Below are positions 36,172 to 43,165 of a DNA stretch of 54,625 nt, piece by piece. Origin of the DNA: JAGXFP01 sp039714535 (GTDB lineage Bacteria > Desulfobacterota > Desulfobulbia > Desulfobulbales > JAGXFP01). Every line of letters begins with the position of its first letter. Position 1 is the first letter of the stretch. The stretch spans positions 1 through 54,625 of the forward strand of contig JBDLJC010000021.1 of the NCBI GenBank assembly GCA_039714535.1, written 5' to 3'. Position numbers and translations under genes: made by a program. The notes beneath the pieces are model-generated. The model did no database searches and had not been told where the DNA came from. It saw nothing but the letters and a program-made list of their open reading frames with translations.

Positions 36172-36954
36172 TTATTTTTGATCAACATGAAGTGGTGCTT
36201 TGTTGAATTTCAAATCGGTAATGAAACTCGTTGCTGCCTGGCCGGTCTGGTCTGTGTCGTTTAAAATGCCTATAAAAACCAACCGTCGTGGCTCTTCGTT
36301 ATAAAGCTTTTTGAAATCCTGATACAGATTCCTCCTGTAGGACAACCATTGGCCAAGCTTGGTGCTCCCTCCCTCAATGACCATGAGCTTTTGCCAAGGT
36401 TTGCCGGGATCGCTTATAATTTTTCCCGCTTCTAAGTGACTGCTCCATAAATATTCGGTATATCGCCCACCGTAGGGATGCCCATGAACCCAATCCAGGT
36501 AGAAAAATCTTTTTAACCTGAACCAAGGGGATTGTTTGGTTTTATCAGGCTCAAATACGAAAAATATCCTTAATGGATGATCATCACCTGTCTTGTTACG
36601 TTCGTCGATATCGCTCAGGATATTCATCACCTTCCATTTCCAGCTGACAATCGGGTAATCTCTGAGGTCGATATCTACGTTCTTTTCGAGAAAGGTCAGA
36701 TTGCCATCAGAAATGAGTTTGACAACGGCCATGTCGTCATCCACAAGCCATTCTGCCTTGGCACCCCTTGTCTCGCCCGGCCATTTCCTTAGGGTCCACC
36801 CTTCAGGGAGCCCGCCTTGTCGATAATGGCTTTCGGTCAAGCCCAGATCCAGCGTTTCAGGCTCTGCCATCAATGGCTTGGCAATCAATCCAATCAAGCC
36901 GAGCAAAAAGCAGAAAGAATATATCGTCCGAGAATATCCAGTCATAGTAGTCAT
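36172..36954 (-). CDS. Secreted DUF3047 family protein
   Basis: 260 aa. The N-terminus is a signal peptide (hydrophobic core FCFLLGLIGLIA, cleavage near LMAEP). The body is rich in Trp and Tyr with PIVSWKWKV, PLRIFFVF and EYLWSSH, a pattern seen in DUF3047 proteins of unknown function. It is probably periplasmic. Its ATG overlaps the methyltransferase TGA (ATGA), so the two are translationally coupled. Confidence 0.75.
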   Translation of the reverse strand: MTTMTGYSRTIYSFCFLLGLIGLIAKPLMAEPETLDLGLTESHYRQGGLPEGWTLRKWPGETRGAKAEWLVDDDMAVVKLISDGNLTFLEKNVDIDLRDYPIVSWKWKVMNILSDIDERNKTGDDHPLRIFFVFEPDKTKQSPWFRLKRFFYLDWVHGHPYGGRYTEYLWSSHLEAGKIISDPGKPWQKLMVIEGGSTKLGQWLSYRRNLYQDFKKLYNEEPRRLVFIGILNDTDQTGQAATSFITDLKFNKAPLHVDQK

Positions 36955-37709
36955 GTTCCACTCCTCAACTCTTGTGGAACGTCAGTTACTACGGCAGCTC
37001 CGGACGATATATAAATCAACCCTCCGTACCTCTCTTCAAACTTTGTTTCTTGAAAATAGCGTTCCACCGACTCCCATGGTTTCACCTTGAAATACTCAGG
37101 GGTAAAACCAAATGGTCGCCCCAGTCGCAGGACAATTCTGAACAGCCATGCCGGCAGTTTGGCGGGTTGTTTCCCATCCAGAATCACCAAATAGCCACCG
37201 GGCACTAGGGCTTGCAAAACCGCTTTGATCACTCGGTCATACTCGCCTATATACCCGAAAAGCCCTGTTGCCAGGACGCCATTCACCCCTTTCGGTATCT
37301 CATAAACGACTATGTCAGACTGGACCAGCTCTACGTTCTTCCACCCAAAATGATCAACTCTTAACCGCGCAATATCAAGCATTCCAGGGGTTAGATCCAC
37401 CCCTATCAGTTTTCCTTCCACACCAATTTTATCAATAAGAGCGGGAAAATTCAGGCCGGTGCCACAGCCGAGCTCGATGACACAGTCTCCCCTATGAAGA
37501 GATAGCTTCTCTATCGCAAGTGCGCGGTAAGCTTTCATCCGCAGCCCGATTAAACGATAGAGAATGGTGGTTAAATCATAGAATTTAGCTCCGGACTGAT
37601 ATAAAGATCGGACTTCTCGTTTTGATAGTGCCAAATCCAAAACCCCTTTGACCTGAAACTTTCCTCCTCCCCAATAAAAGCGGCAGATGTTCAGGCAATT
37701 AACATACAT
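36951..37709 (-). CDS. Class I SAM-dependent methyltransferase (UbiE-like)
   Basis: About 252 aa. SAM motif I reads VIELGCGTGLNFPAL, the acidic motif II GVDLTPGM, and motif III LVPGGYLVILDG. The frame is open to 37766, but the promoter at 37738-37766 lies inside that extension, so ATG 37709 is more likely. A substrate is not evident; UbiE-like enzymes methylate quinones or lipids. It forms a coupled pair with the DUF3047 gene. Confidence 0.82.
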   Translation of the reverse strand: MYVNCLNICRFYWGGGKFQVKGVLDLALSKREVRSLYQSGAKFYDLTTILYRLIGLRMKAYRALAIEKLSLHRGDCVIELGCGTGLNFPALIDKIGVEGKLIGVDLTPGMLDIARLRVDHFGWKNVELVQSDIVVYEIPKGVNGVLATGLFGYIGEYDRVIKAVLQALVPGGYLVILDGKQPAKLPAWLFRIVLRLGRPFGFTPEYFKVKPWESVERYFQETKFEERYGGLIYISSGAAVVTDVPQELRSGT

Positions 37710-37731
37710 TTTCCGTTCTACGTTGTGGCAT

Positions 37732-37812
37732 AATAAAAGTATACGTAAAGCGGATATGAAAAACAAATCAATGAGACTCTCTATAAACCAGATTCGCTTC
37801 TGTAGGCGAAGC
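37732..37812 (-). promoter_or_regulatory. Promoter cassette, copy A
   Basis: On the minus strand TTGTTT (37761-37766) and TATACT (37738-37743) are spaced by 17. The whole ~81-bp block, down to the hairpin ending GGCGAAGC, recurs at 46076-46155. It drives the methyltransferase-DUF3047 pair. The transposon inserted at its outer end. Confidence 0.65.
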
Positions 37813-37816
37813 GGTA
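37809..37816. repeat. Target-site duplication, left (AAGCGGTA)
   Basis: This is an exact 8-bp copy of 41295-41302, directly outside the terminal inverted repeats. Eight to nine bases is the size produced by IS1-family transposition. Confidence 0.85.
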
Positions 37817-37836
37817 GGTAGTGGGTCAGTTTGAAT
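37817..37836 (+). repeat. Left terminal inverted repeat
   Basis: Perfect 20-bp match to the complement of 41275-41294. Identity is lost at the next base inward. Confidence 0.9.
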
Positions 37837-37910
37837 CATTTATTAAACTTATCTTGCCCTCATGACGATATGAATAGCAAGATGGTAGTGGTCACTGTGA
37901 AATGTAAACA

Positions 37911-37930
37911 TGATTTGCCATGCTTGAGCG
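37911..37930 (+). repeat. Subterminal motif, left copy
   Basis: TGATTTGCCATGCTTGAGCG here matches, with one change in the final bases, the minus-strand motif at 41249-41268. Both read inward from the ends, but at different distances (94 and 26 bp), so this is not part of the inverted repeat. Confidence 0.7.
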
Positions 37931-37964
37931 GTCATGTTATCGGAACGCTATTTTAACAAAGTTA

Positions 37965-37993
37965 TTGACAACTTTACCCATTGGGCATAAATA
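37965..37993 (+). promoter_or_regulatory. Promoter of the 181-aa gene, probably leaderless
   Basis: A perfect TTGACA is followed by a TAAATA-type -10 after 17 bases. A CCCATTGGG palindrome lies in the spacer. The expected start of transcription falls within a few bases of ATG 38002, and no ribosome site fits in between. Confidence 0.5.
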
Positions 37994-38001
37994 TACCGTG
38001 A

Positions 38002-38547
38002 ATGTACAAACTGGAAAAACATTCCGCCCCCCTCTACGACCAAACAAAATCAGAATGGATGCGACAAGCAAAAAGTCATGGTCGCGCCTTGGGTGAGCTA
38101 TTAGCGCGAGATGTTGGTAATAGCTTTGCTGGCATAACTGCTAATCTTGACCAACCTAATAATCATTCTTATTTTTTAGTCGATGGTAACGGGAAAAGCT
38201 TTGCAATATTAGAAATAATATTCGCAAGACCACATAAAACTGGATGGCTCAAACTTCTTGATATAAAGTTGTGTCCAAGTCTAATCCAGGATGCCGATAC
38301 ATCTATCGATACAGAAAAGCTTAAAGAGGCAGTTGAAGTTGTAGCTTTCGCGATCACCAGATCAATTGGTTTAATTGGGAAGAAAGAATTTAAGAAGGCT
38401 GGTCTATTAAAAATATATGGCCGAACAGAATTAATGAGTGAAATTTTTTCTGGTATGCTTGTAGCTGGTAACCTTGAGAAGGCCCTAAAGCCACTTAGCT
38501 TGTCTCCAAAAATTGAGGGCCGCTGGTTGGTGATAAAAAAAATATAG
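38002..38547 (+). CDS. Unknown 181-aa protein, transposon passenger
   Basis: A mixed alpha/beta protein without signal peptide or membrane segment. Strand-like segments HSYFLVDGNGKSFAILEIIF and LKLLDIKLCPSLI alternate with helices. A distant acetyltransferase-like fold is conceivable, but no acetyl-CoA loop is clear. A stop codon lies directly before the ATG, which fixes the start. Codon use is AT-rich relative to the core genes. It is followed by a 57-aa gene and a terminator, probably as one unit. Confidence 0.6.
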   Translation: MYKLEKHSAPLYDQTKSEWMRQAKSHGRALGELLARDVGNSFAGITANLDQPNNHSYFLVDGNGKSFAILEIIFARPHKTGWLKLLDIKLCPSLIQDADTSIDTEKLKEAVEVVAFAITRSIGLIGKKEFKKAGLLKIYGRTELMSEIFSGMLVAGNLEKALKPLSLSPKIEGRWLVIKKI

Positions 38548-38605
38548 TATTTAAGTCATAATTTTTTATATAATAATAGTATTGGTAATAATGGAGGATA
38601 ACAAC

Positions 38606-38779
38606 ATGAAAAAGGAATTAGGTTCCGCACAAGATACTAGGACACAGCTAATAGCTGATGCTTTTGTCAAGTCGATAGAGGTGTCTCTGGAGTCTATTGA
38701 CTTTGATGTTAAATGCATTGATTGGTTTAGTTATAATCCTGATTTTCATATTAAGGGGTATAACAAGAAGGTCGCTTAA
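38606..38779 (+). CDS. Small 57-aa protein, transposon passenger
   Basis: It begins MKKELGSAQDTRTQLI after a good GGAGG at 38594, 8 bases before the ATG. It is acidic to neutral, with one predicted helix and an aromatic C-terminal part (DWFSYNPDFHIKGY). No family is recognised. It lies 58 bp after the 181-aa gene and just before a terminator. Confidence 0.55.
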   Translation: MKKELGSAQDTRTQLIADAFVKSIEVSLESIDFDVKCIDWFSYNPDFHIKGYNKKVA

Positions 38780-38805
38780 ACTAATAAAGACGTAAATCAA
38801 TCTTC

Positions 38806-38837
38806 AAAGCCTGCGGGAAACCCCGCAGGCTTTTTTT
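38806..38837 (+). terminator. Strong intrinsic terminator
   Basis: AAAGCCTGCGGG and CCCGCAGGCTTT enclose a four-base loop, followed by a T-run. It ends the two-gene plus-strand unit and separates it from the convergent transposase. Confidence 0.9.
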
Positions 38838-38862
38838 ATGAGAACCACATCGATTATTTCAG

Positions 38863-39684
38863 TTAATCTAAAAGTTTGACGATATCTTCAACTTCCCAAA
38901 GCTTATCAGTAATTCCAGCCTCCAACGCAGGAGTGGTTCCCAGTGTGCGATGAATCCTTACGAAATTATAATACATGAAATGCAATGAAACTGAGTGCTC
39001 AAGGTTCTCAACTTTCTTTGAAAAAGCATTTGTCAACCTTGTAAATCGCCTCATGCTCATACGCATTGTGAGATTGTTCCGCTCAACGTAGCTCGTAGAA
39101 ACGTGTTTTTTATCAGGGTTGCCGCTGACAGTTTTCTTTTTTGTTCCGATGTGTTCACTCGGGCTATACCTTACTTCCTCCTGGGCTTTGCCGTACATCT
39201 TGACCAGCATTGCATAATCAATGTCCCCGCCAAAAGCATCTTCAACGGCTTCCAGGTAAGCATGATGGCCGTCTGAGGTTAACTGGATCTTGTTTTGCAA
39301 CCTACCGGCCAGGTCTTTAATGAATTGATTGGCCCACCATGCGTCACGACCACCGACAAGATAGGAAGTAACAAGCTTGCTATCAGCGCAAATCGCTGTC
39401 CATGTCCACACGTCCCCATAGCCAAACGTGCCTTTCAAGTCTTTAGGTACATTCTTTTGCTTTGAGTAACAGAACGACCAAATCTCATCAACCTGAATGC
39501 GTTTACACTTAACATTACGGATATGCTTGTCTTGGTATTCCTTGCATACGGTGCCAAGATCAACGAGAAGCTTGGTTACGGTGTTCTTAGAAGCGCCAGT
39601 AATACGGCTAGTGGCCCGGAGGCTGTTGCCATCTACCAAACACTTTACTATTTGAACCCTCTTTTCTATGCTCAACTTATTCAT
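38863..39684 (-). CDS. IS1-family DDE transposase
   Basis: 273 aa from ATG 39684, which has GGAGG six bases upstream; the frame extends to 39726. The N-terminal helix-turn-helix reads RATSRITGASKNTVTKLL. Catalytic acids are in IQVDEIWSF, TSDGHHAY and STSYVERNNLTMRM, with the C-terminal NFVRIHRTLGTTPALEAG block. No frameshift is needed, unlike classical IS1 InsA/InsB, which fits the single-ORF IS1 subgroup. It should act on the GGT-starting inverted repeats that bound the 3.5-kb unit. Confidence 0.92.
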   Translation of the reverse strand: MNKLSIEKRVQIVKCLVDGNSLRATSRITGASKNTVTKLLVDLGTVCKEYQDKHIRNVKCKRIQVDEIWSFCYSKQKNVPKDLKGTFGYGDVWTWTAICADSKLVTSYLVGGRDAWWANQFIKDLAGRLQNKIQLTSDGHHAYLEAVEDAFGGDIDYAMLVKMYGKAQEEVRYSPSEHIGTKKKTVSGNPDKKHVSTSYVERNNLTMRMSMRRFTRLTNAFSKKVENLEHSVSLHFMYYNFVRIHRTLGTTPALEAGITDKLWEVEDIVKLLD

Positions 39685-39825
39685 AACCAGCCTCCGTTGC
39701 GATTTGTTAAATACATAATAACACAAATACGCAAGCGGTCAAGCATAAAAGTCAGTTTAGATAGTTTTTATTCTGCCTTAGAGTTTAATACCTCGCAGCT
39801 TGCTGCGGGGTTGTTCATTTATTCT

Positions 39826-40884
39826 TTACAGAGCCTCCATTAAATTTTTCATTTCTTTCTTATATCTATCAACAGACGGGTTAACCTCTAGCCTCTGACC
39901 ATCGATAGTGAATTTTCTGCCACTTACTAGCTTAGACAGAGGAATTCTCTGCTTACCACTAATACGACCACTTGAATGAAAATCATCAAGCAAGTAAAAA
40001 CACTCCGCCACATCATTTTCAGAAAAAAGATGTTCATATTTTTTCGCAATCGCGAGCGCGCTCTCAACAAAAAACTTTGTGGAACTATCTGGCGTGTTAG
40101 CTCTTTGACGATTCCACCCACAATGGGTCATCGCAATTGCATGTACTTTTGGTTTGTGCTTTAGATTAGCCTGGGAGTTGAATTTCTGAAAATCCATATC
40201 TTCATTGCCAAGCATGTTAAGGGTTAGGTCTAAAGCTTCGATGGAATGTTGATCTACACGAACAGGGATGATCAAAGCTTCAGCAGCCTCCCAAGCCAAA
40301 TGTGTGGCCCCCCCAAAGAATGGGCTAGTGTCTATTAAAACCTTATCTGAATCATGGAGTTTGATTATTTCTTCAACAATATGTTTTATGGACAATAAAA
40401 CCCGTGAGCTAGCACCAGAGCTATGCCCACCTGTTAATTGTGAAAATTGCGCTAATTGGCTGTACAAGAGAGATGGAAACAGAAAGAGTTCGGTGGAACC
40501 AGGAACCATGAATGATGGCTTGCTCCCAGTGAATGCTTGACAGAATGGTTTTACAGACGTGACAAGGTCGGAGGTATCAAGCTTTCCTGATCCTGCTATT
40601 TCTGCAACAAGAGCATCATACAAAGTAGGCTTTAGGTCATACAGGTCATCCCCAAAAATATTTTGAGATAGATTGCGCTGCGAACAGGTGTCAAGAAGCA
40701 ATACAGAATATTTACGTGAAATCTCATAAGCCAAATTAAAAGCTAGAGTGCTTTTCCCGATTCCTCCACGAAAATTTGAGATGGCATACGTTTTGAATTT
40801 TTGAGAACGCTCTGGGGATGGCTCTCCGGTTAATACAGCTTGCGATCTTTCCAGTATTTTATTTATGGAGCTATTGTCAGACAT
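39826..40884 (-). CDS. ParA/MinD-like ATPase with unusual Walker A, transposon passenger
   Basis: 352 aa. The deviant Walker A reads FRGGIGKST near residue 38. ParA normally has a signature lysine where Arg stands here; the second lysine is kept. Walker A' (LLLDTCSQRNLSQ) and Walker B (KVLIDTSPFF) follow. ParA proteins segregate DNA or position complexes using a DNA-binding partner. RBS AGGAGG precedes the ATG. It lies downstream of the small basic protein. A role in maintaining or targeting the element is a guess. Confidence 0.85.
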   Translation of the reverse strand: MSDNSSINKILERSQAVLTGEPSPERSQKFKTYAISNFRGGIGKSTLAFNLAYEISRKYSVLLLDTCSQRNLSQNIFGDDLYDLKPTLYDALVAEIAGSGKLDTSDLVTSVKPFCQAFTGSKPSFMVPGSTELFLFPSLLYSQLAQFSQLTGGHSSGASSRVLLSIKHIVEEIIKLHDSDKVLIDTSPFFGGATHLAWEAAEALIIPVRVDQHSIEALDLTLNMLGNEDMDFQKFNSQANLKHKPKVHAIAMTHCGWNRQRANTPDSSTKFFVESALAIAKKYEHLFSENDVAECFYLLDDFHSSGRISGKQRIPLSKLVSGRKFTIDGQRLEVNPSVDRYKKEMKNLMEAL

Positions 40885-40935
40885 ATCGACCTCCTATGTG
40901 TCTATTGACTACCTTGACCGGTAGCTATGACTATC

Positions 40936-40965
40936 ATCATACCCCATAGACACACTGTCTGTCAA
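40936..40965 (-). promoter_or_regulatory. Promoter/operator of parA
   Basis: On the minus strand a perfect TTGACA is followed after 18 bases by TATGAT. The inverted copies GTGTCTAT (in the spacer) and ATAGACAC (about 50 bp downstream, before the RBS) suggest autoregulation, which is usual for parA operons. Confidence 0.75.
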
Positions 40966-40989
40966 GAACCTTGATCGACAATTATTAAC

Positions 40990-41229
40990 TTATTTCTTAG
41001 ACCACCTAGTCTTGGCGGCTTTTTTTGCTATTTCGCTTCTCTGTTCTTTGGAGAGCTTTGCTGCCCGAGCTTTGCCGCCTTTCTTACCACCAAGGCGACC
41101 GAGGGCAACAGCATGAGGATTTTTGTCGGAAGAGGTCTCTTCCTCTGGAGGGTTTTCGTCTGTGGCTAAATCAACTATACTCTTACCAAGTTGACTAATA
41201 TCTCTGGTTCCGTGCTTTTTTTTCTTCAT
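40990..41229 (-). CDS. Small basic protein with GGKARAAKLS motif, transposon passenger
   Basis: 79 aa. The C-terminal half is highly basic and helical: ALGRLGGKKGGKARAAKLS and SEIAKKAAKTRWSKK. Short plasmid- and island-borne proteins with this tail often sit beside ParA and probably bind DNA. The frame opens at 41259. ATG 41229 is preferred because the TTGCCA-17-TATATT promoter would place transcription start at that codon (leaderless). It could be the DNA-binding partner of the adjacent ParA. Confidence 0.6.
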   Translation of the reverse strand: MKKKKHGTRDISQLGKSIVDLATDENPPEEETSSDKNPHAVALGRLGGKKGGKARAAKLSKEQRSEIAKKAAKTRWSKK

Positions 41230-41274
41230 GGATATAATATAGCATGCTCGGTCAAGCATGGCAAATCAGGGAAA

Positions 41275-41294
41275 ATTCAAACTGACCCACTACC
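41275..41294 (-). repeat. Right terminal inverted repeat
   Basis: The exact complement of 37817-37836. The duplicated target AAGCGGTA follows at 41295-41302. Confidence 0.9.
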
Positions 41295-41302
41295 AAGCGG
41301 TA
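41295..41302. repeat. Target-site duplication, right (AAGCGGTA)
   Basis: Identical to 37809-37816. Joining the two flanks rebuilds an uninterrupted sequence after copy A of the promoter cassette. Confidence 0.85.
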
Positions 41303-41462
41303 GGTTCCCTTGACATGCAATATTCTTAGTTGATAGGCTATTCTTAGAAAAGCTGGATGGCATTTCAATTGAATTTCACCCTTCTTATCTATGCCAGTCG
41401 AATGGATGGGTCGCCATTCGTCTTTTTGAGTTTTACTCTTTTGAGTTAGGAGTGATCGAACT

Positions 41463-42587
41463 ATGACTGAGTTAAGGACAGAGTTGAGTGATTCGGAACG
41501 CCACCTGCGTACCCGGCTGGTACTTCTCGCGTTTATTTTGTTTTCTGTGTTTGTAAGCGGTCTGGCCTATATGGCTACCACACCGGCCCAAACAGTTGGC
41601 TTGCTTCTCTCTTATACAGCCGGCCTTTCTATGATTGTTTTGCCTTGTACACTGCCGCTCGTTTTCGTCATCGTACCCATGTCAATGGGCCAGGAATATC
41701 GCAAAGGTTTTATCATGGCCCTGCTGTTCGGCGGTGGTCTCACCATGACCTTGACCCTCTATGCGATCTTTATAGCCCTGGCCGGAAACTTGTTGGGGAT
41801 GGACCAGGCGACCCGCATTATGCTGGTTATAGCCGGAGTGGCGGCTTGGGTCTTCGGCTTGGGGGAACTGGGGTTATATACCCTCAAGTTACCGACCTAT
41901 GCTGGAGGGCTGCCAGGTTTTATTATGCAACGTCAGGATTATTTGAAAGCCCTGTTGATGGGCTTGTTTCTTGGCAATGCCGGGGTCGCCTGCCCTAATC
42001 CTGCCTTCTATGTGCTGCTTACTTATATAGCTAGTGTCGGCGAGATCGGCGAAGGGGCTCTGCTCGGGGCCATCCACGGACTGGGCCGGGCGACTCCACT
42101 AATTTTTCTGGCTATCCTCGGCATGGTGGGTGTAAATGCAACCCAGGCCATACTCAAACGGAAACTCGCGGTCGAAAAGGCCATCGGCTGGGGGTTGATC
42201 TTTGTCGGTTCAATCATTCTGACCATGGGGGTCTTTGGTCATCACTGGCTGCTGGTCACAGGTTTTCATGAAGGATGGACGAAAATTTTTACTCCTCCAG
42301 GAGTTGCCGAATATTCCTGCTGTATCGAACCGCCCTGCACGGATTGTCTGACCAGCGGCAGATTTCCGAATAACGCCTGTCTATGTCGGCTGATGATTGA
42401 AGAAAACCGTATGGATAATGTCTGTGATGAATGTCTGGCCGGGCTCGCCGAAGGCCGTGGCGTGTTTGAGATGGCCAAGCGCACGGCCAGGTATGCCTTT
42501 GCAAGTCTGGCGGGACTGTTTTTAGTCCCTGTTGCATGGGCTTATTGGCGACGGCGGCGGCCGCCACCGGACAACAATCTTGAATAA
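41463..42587 (+). CDS. CcdA/DsbD-like membrane thiol transporter with Cys-rich tail domain
   Basis: 374 aa. Six to seven membrane helices with the paired-cysteine signatures of CcdA: VLPCTLPLVFV near residue 60 and VACPNPAFYVLL near 178. A soluble segment (~278-325) carries eight cysteines (CC, PPCTDC, ACLC, VCDEC), then a final membrane helix. CcdA moves reducing equivalents across the inner membrane. The Cys-rich tail is not part of ordinary CcdA and may bind metal or act as an internal thiol relay. It is followed by a CGHC mini-thioredoxin and a YHS protein. Confidence 0.85.
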   Translation: MTELRTELSDSERHLRTRLVLLAFILFSVFVSGLAYMATTPAQTVGLLLSYTAGLSMIVLPCTLPLVFVIVPMSMGQEYRKGFIMALLFGGGLTMTLTLYAIFIALAGNLLGMDQATRIMLVIAGVAAWVFGLGELGLYTLKLPTYAGGLPGFIMQRQDYLKALLMGLFLGNAGVACPNPAFYVLLTYIASVGEIGEGALLGAIHGLGRATPLIFLAILGMVGVNATQAILKRKLAVEKAIGWGLIFVGSIILTMGVFGHHWLLVTGFHEGWTKIFTPPGVAEYSCCIEPPCTDCLTSGRFPNNACLCRLMIEENRMDNVCDECLAGLAEGRGVFEMAKRTARYAFASLAGLFLVPVAWAYWRRRRPPPDNNLE

Positions 42588-42599
42588 AAGGAGAAACAT

Positions 42600-42839
42600 A
42601 TGAAGATTGATCTCTTGACTATGCCTGGCTGCGGGCACTGTGCCAGCGCCAAACAGATTGTGGAAAAAGTCAAACCGGACTTTCCCGAACTGGAGGTAGT
42701 AATCCACGATATTACGGAAAATCCTGAGCTGGCACAGCAGTACATGCTGATGACTGCCCCCGGAGTCGTCATCGATGGGGAACTGGTATTTAGTGGCGGC
42801 CTGGATGAAAAAAAGCTACGCGACCGCCTAAAAGGTTAA
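42600..42839 (+). CDS. Thioredoxin-like CGHC mini-protein
   Basis: 79 aa. The redox motif CGHC is at residues 11-14, followed by a thioredoxin-fold pattern with cis-Pro in TAPGVVIDGELVFSGG. It matches small redox-active disulphide proteins. AGGAG precedes the ATG, 12 bp after the CcdA-like gene. It has no signal peptide, so it probably works on the cytoplasmic face as partner of the CcdA-like protein. Confidence 0.85.
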   Translation: MKIDLLTMPGCGHCASAKQIVEKVKPDFPELEVVIHDITENPELAQQYMLMTAPGVVIDGELVFSGGLDEKKLRDRLKG

Positions 42840-42858
42840 AGCTAGAGGAGGAAAGATT

Positions 42859-43020
42859 ATGGCCCAGGATCCGGTATGTCGTATGCAGGTTGAGGAAGAA
42901 AAAGCAGCAGCCACAGCAGAACACAACGGCAAGCAATATTATTTCTGCTGTTCGAGCTGCCAGGAAAAATTCATGCGAGATCCTGACCGTTATCTCCAGG
43001 CCCTCGAACAACCTAAATAG
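42859..43020 (+). CDS. YHS-domain mini-protein (53 aa)
   Basis: It begins MAQDPVCRMQVEEEKAAA and ends DPDRYLQALEQPK, with YYFCCSSCQEKF in the middle. This is a complete YHS/TRASH-like metal-binding fold with Cys at the expected places. GGAGGAAAG lies directly before the ATG. It probably binds Cu or another soft metal and hands it on. It is the last gene of the ccdA-trx-YHS unit. Confidence 0.8.
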   Translation: MAQDPVCRMQVEEEKAAATAEHNGKQYYFCCSSCQEKFMRDPDRYLQALEQPK

Positions 43021-43165
43021 CATGAGCAATAAACATCACCGGCAGGTGCATGTTTGAACATGAACAGTGAGTGAATTCCTCACGGCTCGGATTCTCCCTC
43101 TGCTCGCTTACCGCCGTGTTGGTTAAGGTTCAATCACGATCTGCAGGATAACTTTCGAGCTACCG

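Larger units (their letters stand above)
37817..41294. mobile_element. IS1-family transposon with passenger genes, 3478 bp
   Basis: The ends are perfect 20-bp inverted repeats, GGTAGTGGGTCAGTTTGAAT at 37817-37836 and its complement at 41275-41294, with an 8-bp target duplication outside. The GGT start is typical of IS1 elements. Inside are one DDE transposase and four other genes: two plus-strand unknowns on the left, and a basic protein plus ParA on the right. No second pair of inverted repeats surrounds the transposase alone, so the whole unit is probably the mobile entity. Confidence 0.88.

Noticed and set aside
41463..42587. Calling the CcdA-like gene a cytochrome c maturation gene
   Set aside because: No ccm or ccs genes are near. 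The cysteine-rich tail and metal neighbours point to another thiol-transfer role.
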